Assembly: GCF_000770925.1 (NCBI RefSeq)
Contig: NZ_JDTK01000002.1
Coordinates: 148,755-212,754 of the forward strand
Direction of reading: 5' to 3'
Length of the DNA stretch: 64,000 nucleotides
DNA from: Bifidobacterium ruminantium DSM 6489
Lineage (GTDB): Bacteria > Actinomycetota > Actinomycetes > Actinomycetales > Bifidobacteriaceae
The notes under the pieces: generated by a model
Told to the model about the DNA's origin: nothing
The model's input: the letters and a program-made list of their open reading frames with translations, nothing else
Database searches by the model: none
Shown: positions 35,474-44,092 of the stretch, in pieces
How positions within the stretch are numbered: position 1 is the stretch's first letter
Layout: every line of letters begins with the position of its first letter
Position numbers and translations under genes: made by a program

Positions 35474-35520
35474 CGAAGGGCGGTTGCGAATCCCAGCTGG
35501 GAATCGCAACCGCCCCTTCG
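35474..35520. terminator. Bidirectional terminator between usp and the OsmC-like gene
   Basis: A long inverted repeat with arms about 35474-35494 and 35499-35520 (one or two mismatches), GC-rich, between convergent genes. Confidence 0.8.
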
Positions 35521-35564
35521 TATGCGTATGCGCGTTCGTGCGTGCGCACGTCACGAAACGTATG

Positions 35565-35978
35565 TCAGTGCTTGACGGTGACGTTCATACGGACCGGCGT
35601 CGGCTCAACGTACGTGTGCTTGACCGTGCAGCCCTTCTCGATATGGCGGCTGACGCGATCGGCGAGCTTCTCGGCGTCCTCGTCGCTCAGACCGGCGTCG
35701 GTGGCGTCGATGACCACCTGCTCGTCGAAACCGACATAGGCGTCGCTATCGGCATCGTAGGTGCCATCAACCACGATCTTGGCACCCTTGCCCTCGCCCA
35801 GCGTGTGCTCGACGGCGAACTGGCTGGACAGCGCGGCGCAACCGGCCAGCGCGACCTTCATCAGATCGCCCGGCGTGAACTGTCCGCGGCCTTTGCCGAA
35901 CTTGATATGCGCGCCGTCATCGCTGAACGCGTCCCAGGAACCGTCTTTGTTGCGCTCTACCCACAGTCTCTTGCCCAT
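35565..35978 (-). CDS. OsmC/Ohr-family peroxiredoxin-like protein
   Basis: A 137-residue OsmC-fold protein. The first redox Cys is in VALAGCAALSSQ and the second in EKGCTVKHTY, the spacing expected for OsmC/Ohr thiol peroxidases that reduce organic hydroperoxides. The start has GAGGAG 6 nt upstream. A plain single-gene unit, convergent with the usp gene. Confidence 0.9.
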   Translation of the reverse strand: MGKRLWVERNKDGSWDAFSDDGAHIKFGKGRGQFTPGDLMKVALAGCAALSSQFAVEHTLGEGKGAKIVVDGTYDADSDAYVGFDEQVVIDATDAGLSDEDAEKLADRVSRHIEKGCTVKHTYVEPTPVRMNVTVKH

Positions 35979-36142
35979 GGAAACTCCTCTGTCCTATGGC
36001 GCGCCGTTCGCGCCGACCATGTTCCAATCTAGCGTATCGCCATGGAATCGGAAGAACGCGTTCCGCATTGCGTAAGTCTTCGGTCGATTCCATGGAAGCC
36101 ATCGGCGGAACGGCTCCATGGCTGTGTATAAACTGAACGGTT

Positions 36143-37015
36143 ATGGCTTTGACTTCCGAACAACTCGCAGACATCCGCACCCGCATCCCCGCACGTCCGG
36201 AAACCGACATTCCGATGCCCTACGAGGATCTGGTGCGCAAGATCCTCATGGAAGGCACGCTGAAATCCGACCGCACCGGCACCGGCACCATCTCCCTGTT
36301 CGGCCAGCAGATGCGCTTCGACCTCAAAGACAGCTTCCCGCTGCTCACCACGAAGACCGTGTTCTTCAAAGGGCTGGCCTATGAGCTGCTGTGGTTCCTC
36401 AAGGGCTCCACGAACGTGCGTTGGCTGCAGGAGCATAACGTGCACATCTGGGACGAATGGGCCGACGAGAACGGCGATTTGGGACCGGTGTATGGCGCGC
36501 AGTGGCGCAGCTGGCCCGCTCCGACGCCGGAGGATCCGAACCGCACCATCGACCAGATTTCGAATGTGCTCGACCTGATCAGGAACCATCCCGATTCCCG
36601 TCGCATGGTGGTCTCCGCATGGAACCCCGCGGAAGTGGAGAATATGGCCCTGCCGCCATGCCATGCGCTGTTCCAGTTCTACGTGGCCGACGGGCGCCTG
36701 AGCTGCCAGCTGTACCAGCGTTCCTGCGACATGTTCCTCGGAGTGCCGTTCAACATCGCATCCTATTCGCTGCTGACCCTCATGATGGCGCAGCAGACGG
36801 ATCTCGAACCGGGCGAATTCGTCTGGACCGGCGGCGACTGCCACGTCTACGACAACCACATCGACCAGGTTCTGGAGCAGCTGGGACGCACGCCGTACCC
36901 GTATCCGAAGATTCGCATCAACAAGGCCGATTCGCTGTTCGACTACGATTACGACGATTTCGAAATCGTGGATTACCGGCATCATCCGACCATCAAGGCG
37001 CCGGTGGCGGTCTGA
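36143..37015 (+). CDS. thyA: Thymidylate synthase
   Basis: A 290-residue ThyA making dTMP from dUMP with methylene-tetrahydrofolate. The nucleophile is C173 in [54 protein letters not shown] and GDCHVYDNH are all present. TAAACT ends 8 nt before ATG 36143 with no Shine-Dalgarno (leaderless). It is followed by dihydrofolate reductase, which recycles the dihydrofolate product. Confidence 0.98.
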   Translation: MALTSEQLADIRTRIPARPETDIPMPYEDLVRKILMEGTLKSDRTGTGTISLFGQQMRFDLKDSFPLLTTKTVFFKGLAYELLWFLKGSTNVRWLQEHNVHIWDEWADENGDLGPVYGAQWRSWPAPTPEDPNRTIDQISNVLDLIRNHPDSRRMVVSAWNPAEVENMALPPCHALFQFYVADGRLSCQLYQRSCDMFLGVPFNIASYSLLTLMMAQQTDLEPGEFVWTGGDCHVYDNHIDQVLEQLGRTPYPYPKIRINKADSLFDYDYDDFEIVDYRHHPTIKAPVAV

Positions 37016-37091
37016 AACAATCACGCCGTTCGGCGAGTCTTCGCCAAACGTTAGACTACTGACTCTAGTTCGACTTCAAGGAGTGAGTGAA

Positions 37092-37757
37092 ATGGAGCAC
37101 GACAGTAGCCGTAGTGGCTATCACGAACCCGAGCCCGGACTTGCCGGGCGTGAAGAAGAAGAGGATTGGGGTGACGATTTCCCCAAGACCTTTTCGGTGA
37201 ATCTGATCTGGGCGCAGGCCTGTGACAAGGAAGGTCACGACGGCGCCATCGGATTCGAAGGCGGCATGCCATGGCATCTGCCTGAGGATATGAGGCGTTT
37301 CACGGAACTGACCGTCTCTCATCCGGTCATCATGGGTCGCAGGACGTGGGAGTCGCTGAGTCCGAAATTCCGCCCGCTGCCGAATCGCGACAACATCGTG
37401 ATCTCACATGATCCGTCCTATTGTGCGCCGGGAGCCACCGTGGTGGATTCCCTGGAGGACGCGCTGGACCTAGCCCGTCAGGAGGCCATTCCGGACGACG
37501 GTCTCGACCGCAGTGAAATCTGGATCATCGGCGGATCGCAGATATTCCGGGAGGCCATGCCATTCGCGGACAAGGCGTACGTGACGCAGATCAGCATGCA
37601 CGTGGACGCCGACACCTACGCGCCGGACATCCACGCGCTGGTCGAATCCGGCGCATGGCGTGTGGCCGAGGAAGGCATGTGGATGAAGACGCAGAAGGGA
37701 AGCGACGACATCGAGGGCTTCCGTTTCGTGACGTACGAGAAGAATCGCAAGGAGTAG
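37092..37757 (+). CDS. folA: Dihydrofolate reductase
   Basis: A 221-residue DHFR regenerating tetrahydrofolate with NADPH. An acidic N-terminal extension of about 33 residues (EEEEDWGDD) precedes the fold. Catalytic and binding motifs are GAIGFEGGMPWHLPEDMRRF, MGRRTWESL, PNRDNIVIS and IIGGSQIFREAM. ATG 37092 follows AAGGAG; GTG 37083 would overlap that site. It lies 76 bp after thyA, probably in one transcript. Confidence 0.96.
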   Translation: MEHDSSRSGYHEPEPGLAGREEEEDWGDDFPKTFSVNLIWAQACDKEGHDGAIGFEGGMPWHLPEDMRRFTELTVSHPVIMGRRTWESLSPKFRPLPNRDNIVISHDPSYCAPGATVVDSLEDALDLARQEAIPDDGLDRSEIWIIGGSQIFREAMPFADKAYVTQISMHVDADTYAPDIHALVESGAWRVAEEGMWMKTQKGSDDIEGFRFVTYEKNRKE

Positions 37758-37764
37758 TCATTTC

Positions 37765-38268
37765 ATGTATACCGTGATGACCGTGTGCACGGGCAACATC
37801 TGCCGTTCCCCCATGGCCGAGATCATTCTGCGCGCCGAATTCGAGCGTCGCGGATTGGATGACAGAGTCGATGTCGAATCCAGTGGCGTCAGCGACGAGG
37901 AATACGGCAATCCGATCGACCGTCGCGCGGTCAAGGTGCTGAAGGAGCGTGGTTATGAGCTTCCGGCGCGTCATTTCGCGCATCGCATCACCCGCGATGA
38001 GATCGAACGCACCGACCTGTTCCTGCCGATGACCGCCTCGCATATGCGCGCGCTGCTTCGCCAGCTTCCGCAGAGCAAGCGTTCGCAGGTGCATATGTAC
38101 CGCAGCTTCGATCCGAATCTGCCCAAGCCTTCCGCTGGGCGCGAGGACGAGATCGATCTGGTGGATCCGTGGTATGGCGGGCCGCGCGAATTCGAAGTGG
38201 CGATCGACCAAATCGAAGAGGTTGCGCCATATATCGTCGATTGGGTCGAAAAGCGGTTGCAGAACTGA
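37765..38268 (+). CDS. Low-molecular-weight protein-tyrosine phosphatase
   Basis: A 167-residue LMW-PTP. The P-loop is VCTGNICRSP (nucleophile C8, Arg14 position) at the N-terminus and the general acid Asp lies in DPWYGG near residue 135. It starts 7 bp after folA behind AAGGAG that overlaps the folA stop. Such enzymes dephosphorylate proteins, often tyrosine kinases of exopolysaccharide synthesis or arginine-phosphate; the substrate is not known. Confidence 0.93.
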   Translation: MYTVMTVCTGNICRSPMAEIILRAEFERRGLDDRVDVESSGVSDEEYGNPIDRRAVKVLKERGYELPARHFAHRITRDEIERTDLFLPMTASHMRALLRQLPQSKRSQVHMYRSFDPNLPKPSAGREDEIDLVDPWYGGPREFEVAIDQIEEVAPYIVDWVEKRLQN

Positions 38269-38361
38269 ATTTTCTTATTGCGATTGCGGCATGCTCTGTA
38301 TTGCAGGCATGCCGTTTTTTGTCGCGTCCGATGGAATATTTATTTTTCCGTGACGGCCGGT

Positions 38362-38541
38362 GGCGGCCGGATATACGTTGACGGCACACTCAAGGCCGTT
38401 CGGCCAAGCTTACGGCCTTACAACGTATATCCGGCCGCCCACCTCGCTTTGGGGATTTCTATAGATTTGCGCATATGCATTAACGACACGCTCCGAGCCG
38501 CTCAGGCCGAGTCTTTACGGTCTTATAACGCATATGCCGGC
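38362..38541. repeat. Two tandem homologous hairpin units
   Basis: Unit 1 (38362-38439) has perfect 19-bp arms at 38362-38380 and 38421-38439 with an inner AAGGCCGT/ACGGCCTT stem. Unit 2 (about 38470-38541) repeats the layout about 105 bp on: CATATGCATTAACG pairs loosely with TTATAACGCATATG, and the shared tail reads CTTAYAACGYATAT then CCGGCC and CCACCTC. The units are diverged duplicates. Confidence 0.7.
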
Positions 38542-38644
38542 CTCCACCTCCTTTCATTTGTATGTTGCTATTTTTTGTGTGCCCGCCTTTATTTTGGGTG
38601 TGTTGCGACAGCGGATATTGGCGTGGGGAGGGAGGGGAGAGGGA

Positions 38645-38677
38645 AAAGAAAAACCCCAGCGGGTTGGGCTGGGGTTT
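38645..38677 (-). terminator. Terminator of tRNA-Asp (minus strand)
   Basis: AAACCCCAGC (38651-38660) pairs with GCTGGGGTTT (38668-38677); on the minus strand a T-rich run follows. Confidence 0.85.
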
Positions 38678-38682
38678 GGTGG

Positions 38683-38756
38683 CGACCACGGCCGGACTTG
38701 AACCGGTGACCTCCGCCGTGACAGGGCGGCGCTCTAACCAACTGAGCTACGCGGCC
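38683..38756 (-). tRNA. tRNA-Asp (anticodon GTC)
   Basis: Minus-strand cloverleaf starting GGCCGCG, anticodon loop CTGTCAC (GTC), T-loop GGTTCAAGTCC. 74 nt, no encoded CCA. Identical in sequence to the plus-strand tRNA-Asp at 41261. Confidence 0.97.
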
Positions 38757-38881
38757 GTTGTTTCAATCTTGCGACTGACAACAGATAGAAATATTACGGC
38801 AAAATCATCATCATGCAAATTACGGCGTGTCATGATTGTCGCAATCGATTAAAAAGGTGTTGATAAGATATGGAAAACCGC

Positions 38882-38909
38882 CTTGCATAAGGGAAAACTC
38901 CCATGCAAG
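38882..38909 (-). terminator. Hairpin downstream of galE
   Basis: CTTGCAT (38882-38888) and ATGCAAG (38903-38909) with an inner GGGA/TCCC pairing, 69 bp past the galE stop. Moderate terminator candidate. Confidence 0.55.
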
Positions 38910-38978
38910 ACGGTTCCTCATCGTGTTTTCAGTGTGTTGCCGTATACCGACGACGGCAACGACAACCGATTACGGAGA

Positions 38979-39989
38979 CTAGTCTTCCTGCTTCCAGGTG
39001 CCGACGTCGATGTGATGCTCCGGATTGGCCTGCCATGCGGCCCAGGCGGACTTCACGATGTCCTCGACGTTGTACTTGGCGTGCCAGCCCATTTCCTCGT
39101 TGATGCGCTTCGGGGAGCCGATCAGGTGCGGCGGGTCGCCTGCGCGGCGGGCCATGACGGTCTCCTTGAACGGCAGGCCGGTGACCTTCTTGACCTCATC
39201 GACGATCTGGCGCACGGAGGTGCCTTCGCCGGTGCCGACGTTGAACGCGTCGTACTTGCGCTCGTCGCGATCCAGATACTTCAGTGCGGCAATGTGCGCG
39301 TCGGCCAGATCGGACACGTGGATGTAGTCACGCACGCAGGTGCCATCCGGAGTCGGATAGTCATCGCCGAAGATCGCGGGGGCCTTGCCCTGCTTGAGGC
39401 GGTTGAACAGCATCGGGATGAGGTTCAGGATGGCCGGATCCTCAAGCTCCACCGGGCCGCAGCCGGCCACGTTGAAGTAGCGCAGGCCGCAGAAGCGGAT
39501 GCCGTACGGCTCCTCGCAGGCGCGGGCCATCCACTCGCCGAACAGCTTGGTCTGTCCGTACGGGTTGATCGGCAGCATCGGCACGACATCCTCCGGAACC
39601 ACGTCGACCGGCGGCACGCCGTAGGTGGCGGCGGAGGAGGAGAAGACGAGCTTCTTGGCGCCGGAATCGCGCATGCCGATGAGCACGTTGAGCATGCCGT
39701 TGATGTTCTGCTGGTAGTACCACAGCGGCTTCTCGACGGATTCGCCGACCTGCTTGCGGGCGGCGAAGTGGATCACGGAATCGACGTCTTCGGCCTTCAT
39801 GATCTCCGCAAGGCGTTCGCCGGCGCCCGGAGCGGCGATATCCATGCCGTACAGGCGGGATCCTTCGATGCGGGTGGGCTTGCCGTAGCTCAGATCGTCG
39901 ACGACAACGACCCTTTCACCGGCCTGATGAAGCGCGTGGACGACATGGGCGCCGATGTAACCGCACCCACCAGTGACGAGAACTGTCAT
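38979..39989 (-). CDS. galE: UDP-glucose 4-epimerase
   Basis: A 336-residue short-chain dehydrogenase-fold epimerase interconverting UDP-glucose and UDP-galactose, used for galactose (Leloir and lacto-N-biose) metabolism and wall sugars. NAD-binding is TGGCGYIGAHVV at the N-terminus, the catalytic pair Tyr/Lys is in PYGQTKLFGE, with FSSSAATYG providing the Ser/Thr. GLRYFNVAGC and GDDYPTPDGTCVRDYIHV fix it as GalE. Start ATG 39989 follows AGGAAAGG; an ATG at 40049 is upstream in frame but lacks homology. Confidence 0.96.
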   Translation of the reverse strand: MTVLVTGGCGYIGAHVVHALHQAGERVVVVDDLSYGKPTRIEGSRLYGMDIAAPGAGERLAEIMKAEDVDSVIHFAARKQVGESVEKPLWYYQQNINGMLNVLIGMRDSGAKKLVFSSSAATYGVPPVDVVPEDVVPMLPINPYGQTKLFGEWMARACEEPYGIRFCGLRYFNVAGCGPVELEDPAILNLIPMLFNRLKQGKAPAIFGDDYPTPDGTCVRDYIHVSDLADAHIAALKYLDRDERKYDAFNVGTGEGTSVRQIVDEVKKVTGLPFKETVMARRAGDPPHLIGSPKRINEEMGWHAKYNVEDIVKSAWAAWQANPEHHIDVGTWKQED

Positions 39990-40156
39990 GTTCTGGCCTT
40001 TCCTCCAAATGAGCTCCGGGATGCAATGGCTGGTGAAAACGTCAACCATTGTTCACTTTTGCTCGAGTTTGTTACCTTTTGAACAATTTGAGTATAACAC
40101 GCGAACACGAACGCACATAATCGATTCGCTCCTGTGTTTCCTCTATAAATTAGGGT

Positions 40157-41029
40157 ATGCAACAAGACGAAAACACGCCGATTGATGGCCATGGAACAGA
40201 CGAAAACGTGAGGGGTGCGCAGGCGTCCGCCGACGGCAGGCCAGCGCTGTACGGACGCAAGGTGCTGTCGTTCGTGCGACGTTCCGCACGGCTCGATGCG
40301 CGTCTGCAGCGCGCATGGGATGCCTATTCCGATACCTATCTGCTGAAGATCAACGCGGGCGAGGGGTCGCTCGACGTGCGCGACGGATTCGTGTTCGACC
40401 AAGCCTGTATCCGCGAGACCTGGGGCAACGGCAATCCGCTGATCGTGGAAATCGGTTCCGGACAGGGCGAGAACGTCGTTGCCGTCGCGGCCGCGCATCC
40501 GGAGACCAATTTCCTCGCGCTGGAGGTCTACGACCCGGGCGTGGCCCATACGATGCTGCTGGCCGGCAAGCAGGGTCTTCAGAACCTGCGCATCGCCCAG
40601 GTCAACGCCCCGGAGCTGTTCAAGGCCGCCGCCGACGGATCCATCGCCGAAGTGTGGACGTTCTTCCCCGATCCATGGCCGAAGATGCGCCATCACAAGC
40701 GCCGCATCGTGCAGCCGGAGCTCGCCTCGGACATCCACCGCACGCTGGCCGAAGGCGGGGTGTGGCGCATCGCCACCGACATCGAGGACTACGCATTGCA
40801 CGTCCATGAGGTCATGGACGGTCTGAAGGACTTCCATAACGACGGCACGCTCACCGTGAGCCTGCCCGTCGAGCATGTCGGCAAGGGCAATGCGGACGAG
40901 GCGGCCGCGTTGCGACACGCCGATTTCGTCGAATCGGAGCGGTTCGACGGCCGTGTCCTCACCAATTTCGAGAAGAAGGGACTTGCCGCCAATCGTGTGA
41001 TCCACGATTTCACCTATCGCCGCGTATGA
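40157..41029 (+). CDS. trmB: tRNA (guanine-N7-)-methyltransferase
   Basis: A 290-residue SAM-dependent enzyme making m7G46 in tRNA. SAM binding is [10 protein letters not shown], followed by the TrmB signature [17 protein letters not shown] and [11 protein letters not shown] 30-residue N-terminal extension is present. TATAAA ends 7 nt before ATG 40157 with no Shine-Dalgarno, so it is probably leaderless. It sits just upstream of a tRNA operon; the gap is 134 bp. Confidence 0.95.
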   Translation: MQQDENTPIDGHGTDENVRGAQASADGRPALYGRKVLSFVRRSARLDARLQRAWDAYSDTYLLKINAGEGSLDVRDGFVFDQACIRETWGNGNPLIVEIGSGQGENVVAVAAAHPETNFLALEVYDPGVAHTMLLAGKQGLQNLRIAQVNAPELFKAAADGSIAEVWTFFPDPWPKMRHHKRRIVQPELASDIHRTLAEGGVWRIATDIEDYALHVHEVMDGLKDFHNDGTLTVSLPVEHVGKGNADEAAALRHADFVESERFDGRVLTNFEKKGLAANRVIHDFTYRRV

Positions 41030-41103
41030 CCTTGCAAAGCGTGTGATTCCAACGGTTTCCAGCGTTTTCCGCCTTGCTGCGCCGCGTTGCGACACGCCGT
41101 GAT

Positions 41104-41131
41104 TTGCATGTAGGTCAGAACCGCGTATAGT
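41104..41131 (+). promoter_or_regulatory. Promoter of the tRNA-Glu-Asp-Phe operon
   Basis: TTGCAT (41104-41109), 16-bp spacer, TATAGT (41126-41131), 32 bp before tRNA-Glu. Confidence 0.65.
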
Positions 41132-41163
41132 AAGTCAAGTTGTCAAGCGGAAACGCTGAAAGC

Positions 41164-41235
41164 GCCCCCTTCGTCTAACGGTTAGGACACCAGACTTTCA
41201 ATCTGACAACGAGAGTTCGACTCTCTCAGGGGGTA
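41164..41235 (+). tRNA. tRNA-Glu (anticodon TTC)
   Basis: GCCCCCT acceptor pairs with AGGGGGT; anticodon loop CTTTCAA with anticodon TTC; T-loop AGTTCGACT. 72 nt, CCA not encoded. Confidence 0.97.
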
Positions 41236-41260
41236 CTTACCTTGGTAACAAGGTGGCAAT

Positions 41261-41334
41261 GGCCGCGTAGCTCAGTTGGTTAGAGCGCCGCCCTGTCACG
41301 GCGGAGGTCACCGGTTCAAGTCCGGCCGTGGTCG
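41261..41334 (+). tRNA. tRNA-Asp (anticodon GTC)
   Basis: Same 74-nt cloverleaf as the minus-strand copy at 38683-38756; anticodon loop CTGTCAC. Confidence 0.97.
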
Positions 41335-41357
41335 CTAGAACAACGCAAGTTGTTCAT

Positions 41358-41433
41358 GGCTCTGTAGCTCAGTTGGTAGAGCGAACGACTGAAAATCGTT
41401 AGGTCAGCGGATCGATGCCGCTCGGAGCCACCA
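41358..41433 (+). tRNA. tRNA-Phe (anticodon GAA)
   Basis: GGCTCTG acceptor pairs with CGGAGCC; anticodon loop CTGAAAA with anticodon GAA; CCA is encoded at 41431-41433, unlike its neighbours. Confidence 0.97.
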
Positions 41434-41436
41434 TGG

Positions 41437-41466
41437 AAACCCCGGAGAGATTCGGGGTTTATTGTT
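41437..41466 (+). terminator. Terminator of the tRNA operon
   Basis: AAACCCCG (41437-41444) pairs with CGGGGTTT (41453-41460), followed by T-rich sequence. Confidence 0.85.
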
Positions 41467-41851
41467 TTGTATCAGGTTTTTCTTCACTGTTTCATGGTTT
41501 CTGTGGTATCGATGCAATTATCTCTTGTTATCGCTGCTCCTAACTAAGAGGGAATTTTGTTCCTAGTGTTGATAAACTACGGCGCAGGTGGATAAACGAT
41601 TGTCGCGGACGGCAAATCCCTGGACGAGACCATGTGGGTCTTCGAAATGGGAGGGATCGGCTCGCTTGGAGCGAATTATTTGATATCCGGCGATGTCTCG
41701 TCTGGTTTTCTTCTGCTGGGTGGAAAACTCGTGTAATACTGCGGTGTCGTTGGCCGCATGCCGGTCGAAAATGGGTTTATGATGGGAGCGTTGGCTTTAC
41801 GGCAAAGGATGCCGGAGCCCATGAACACACAGTCGCTTAAAGGAGAGCATT
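41467..41851. other. Long upstream region of the dehydrogenase gene
   Basis: About 385 bp with lower GC and no homologous gene. It should carry the dehydrogenase promoter (a TATGAT at 41778-41783 is a candidate -10) and perhaps regulatory sites. A 68-codon open frame at 41634 has no Shine-Dalgarno and I do not call it. Confidence 0.5.
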
Positions 41852-43003
41852 ATGGTCTATCGCATGATTTTCAACCAGACGGCGTATTTCGGTCGCGGAG
41901 CGATCAAGGAGATTCCGAATGTTGCCAAGTCGCACGGATTCACCAAGGCGTTCATCGTCACCGATCCGGTGCTGCTGAAGACCGGCACCGTCAAGAAGGT
42001 CACCGATGTGCTGGACGAGGCGGGCATGCCGTATGAGGTGTTCGACAATGTCAAGCCGAACCCGCCCGTCGAATGCATCCAGGACGGCGTCGCCAAGTTC
42101 GCGGCCTCCGGCGCGGACTTCCTGATCGGTCTGGGCGGCGGCTCCCCGCAGGACACCTGCAAAGGCATCGGCATCGTCACCGCCAACCCCGAGTTCTCCG
42201 ACGTGCTGAGCCTTGAAGGCGTGGCGGACACCAAGAACCCGTCCGTGCCGATCTTCGGCGTGCCGACCACCGCCGGCACCGCGTCCGAGACCACCATCAA
42301 CTACGTGATCACCGATACCGCCAACAAGCGCAAGTTCGTGGCCGTCGATCCGCACGACATCCCGATTGTCGCCTTCGTGGATCCGGATCTGACCGATTCC
42401 ATGCCGCGCGGCCTCAAGGTCGCCACCGGTCTCGACGCGCTGACCCACGCCATCGAAGGCTACATCACCCCGGGCGCGTGGAGCCTGTCCGACTGCCTGT
42501 CCATGCAGACCATCCGCATGATCGCCAAGAACCTGGCCAAGAGCGCGGACGGCGACGTGGCTGCCGGCGAGCAGATGGCCTATGCCTCCTACATCACCGG
42601 CATGGCCTATTCCAACGTCGGCCTTGGCCTGGTGCATGGTATGGCTCACCCGCTGGGTGGCCGTCTGGGCGTGGCCCACGGCGTGGCCAACGGCATTCTG
42701 CTGGCGCCGGTCATGGAATACAACAAGGACTACACCGGTGAGAAGTATCGTGACATTGCCGACGCCTTCGGTGTGGAGGACGCGTACACCGGAGACATCG
42801 AAACAGTGCGCGAGGAGGCCGTGCAGGCCGTGCACAAGCTCACCGTCGATCTGAAGAACCCGACCAAGATCTCCGAGGTCGGCGCCACCGAGGCCGATCT
42901 CGAGCCGCTGGCGCACGACGCCTTCCATGACGTGTGCACGCCGGGCAACCCGCGTAAGGCCACCCAGGAGGACATCCTCAAGATCTACACCAGCCTGATG
43001 TAG
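41852..43003 (+). CDS. fucO: Iron-containing alcohol dehydrogenase, lactaldehyde reductase-like
   Basis: A 383-residue group III metal-dependent alcohol dehydrogenase. Cofactor binding is GLGGGSPQDTCKGIG; metal ligands are the Asp and His residues in LDALTHAIEGYI, LVHGMAHPLGG and GVAHGVANG. The sequence pattern is that of FucO, which reduces L-lactaldehyde to 1,2-propanediol in fucose use and can also handle other small aldehydes. TAAAGGAG precedes ATG 41852. A strong terminator follows 31 bp after the stop. Lone gene with a long upstream region, probably regulated. Confidence 0.9.
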   Translation: MVYRMIFNQTAYFGRGAIKEIPNVAKSHGFTKAFIVTDPVLLKTGTVKKVTDVLDEAGMPYEVFDNVKPNPPVECIQDGVAKFAASGADFLIGLGGGSPQDTCKGIGIVTANPEFSDVLSLEGVADTKNPSVPIFGVPTTAGTASETTINYVITDTANKRKFVAVDPHDIPIVAFVDPDLTDSMPRGLKVATGLDALTHAIEGYITPGAWSLSDCLSMQTIRMIAKNLAKSADGDVAAGEQMAYASYITGMAYSNVGLGLVHGMAHPLGGRLGVAHGVANGILLAPVMEYNKDYTGEKYRDIADAFGVEDAYTGDIETVREEAVQAVHKLTVDLKNPTKISEVGATEADLEPLAHDAFHDVCTPGNPRKATQEDILKIYTSLM

Positions 43004-43034
43004 TTCGTTCGCGATAAGAAAATCGCGGAAAGAA

Positions 43035-43074
43035 AAAACGGACGGTGCCGAAAAACCCGGCACCGTCCGTTTTC
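43035..43074 (+). terminator. Terminator after the dehydrogenase gene
   Basis: ACGGACGGTGCC (43038-43049) pairs with GGCACCGTCCGT (43059-43070), flanked by A and T runs, so it can also serve the convergent glycosyltransferase gene. Confidence 0.9.
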
Positions 43075-43111
43075 GTCATCGGAAGTGGACGTATGGCTGG
43101 CAAAGCACGCG

Positions 43112-44038
43112 CTATTCCTCGTGCTTCTCGTTCCACTCCTCATCCGTGGGAGTGTCGTCGTACAATTCGCGGCCTTCCTGCTCCGCCAGCTCCATCTGCT
43201 CGTTGATCCAAGCCGCCTCGGCCGGATTGATATCCGCGGTGTCCAGCACCTTCTGCCACACCGGATACAACAGGTGCATCACCGGATACAGCGCGGTGAG
43301 GAGGATTTCCGGACGATGCTTGCGATAATGCTGCGGATGCGCGTTGAAAGTGTTCTTGAACCGGCGCATGTAATTGAGGAACGATGACGGCGACGTGTCC
43401 ATGCGACGCGCGCTGATGCCCGCGACCATGCGCGGACTGTACACGGTTTTCAGATCCTTGCCTAGCAGATGCAGGGAGATGTCGATGTCCTCATGCATCA
43501 CATCGGCCTTGTCGCGGCAGACTTCGTCGGCGATCTGCCGCCATGCGGTGGCGCGCAACGCCATGTTGGAGCCGAACAGCAGCGGGCTGCCGCCATCGGC
43601 CTTATAAATCCTCTTGCGTGTGGAATTGTCCCCGCGAAGCCCGAAATGGCGGCTGGGCATGTCATAGTACATCACCGGACCGGTGGCGCCCATCGCATCC
43701 GGATCCTCGGTGAAAATGCCGGAGACAACCTCCACCCAATCCGGACGGATCATGCAATCCGCGTCGAATCGGCCGAGAATATCGCCGGTGGCGTGATTCA
43801 GCCCATAGTCGCGCGTGGGGATCAAACCCTGTTCCTCATCCTGGTGCAGCAGCTTCACCGGAGCTTCCGGATGATCCTTCATGAACTGTTCGACCACTTC
43901 GACGGTCGAATCGGTGGAACGGTTATCGACGACAATCACCTCATGGGGCATTACGGTCTGCCGGGTGGCGTTGAGCAGACAATCGTTGATACGCTCCTGT
44001 TCATTCCAAGCGGGGATGACAATTGAAACGTTCAGCAT
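43112..44038 (-). CDS. Family 2 glycosyltransferase
   Basis: A 308-residue GT-A glycosyltransferase. SIVIPAWNEQERI, VDNRSTDST and the DXD-type RFDADCMIRPDW at the nucleotide-sugar site are visible, and a MHEDIDIS motif provides the catalytic base region. No clear membrane anchor except a hydrophobic stretch near 265-280. ATG 44038 is chosen because TATTCT ends 7 nt upstream (leaderless); ATG 44068 would add ten residues. The sugar and acceptor are unknown; polysaccharide or glycolipid synthesis is likely. Confidence 0.88.
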   Translation of the reverse strand: MLNVSIVIPAWNEQERINDCLLNATRQTVMPHEVIVVDNRSTDSTVEVVEQFMKDHPEAPVKLLHQDEEQGLIPTRDYGLNHATGDILGRFDADCMIRPDWVEVVSGIFTEDPDAMGATGPVMYYDMPSRHFGLRGDNSTRKRIYKADGGSPLLFGSNMALRATAWRQIADEVCRDKADVMHEDIDISLHLLGKDLKTVYSPRMVAGISARRMDTSPSSFLNYMRRFKNTFNAHPQHYRKHRPEILLTALYPVMHLLYPVWQKVLDTADINPAEAAWINEQMELAEQEGRELYDDTPTDEEWNEKHEE

Positions 44039-44092
44039 AGTTTCAAGAATAGGTTCCAGCCCGTACACGGCGTCTGCCTACAATAAGGAGCC

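Larger units (their letters stand above)
38269..38682. other. Gene-free region with tandem hairpins
   Basis: About 414 bp without a plausible gene. It contains two homologous hairpin units (38362-38541), a G-rich stretch and the tRNA-Asp terminator. Confidence 0.7.

Noticed and set aside
41634..41840. 68-codon open frame upstream of the dehydrogenase gene
   Set aside because: No Shine-Dalgarno, no -10 placement like the leaderless genes and no recognisable peptide pattern.
41852..43003. Linking the lactaldehyde-reductase-like gene to the ethanolamine-type cluster as its aldehyde reductase
   Set aside because: It lies 28 kb away as a single gene with its own terminator; no sequence evidence connects them.
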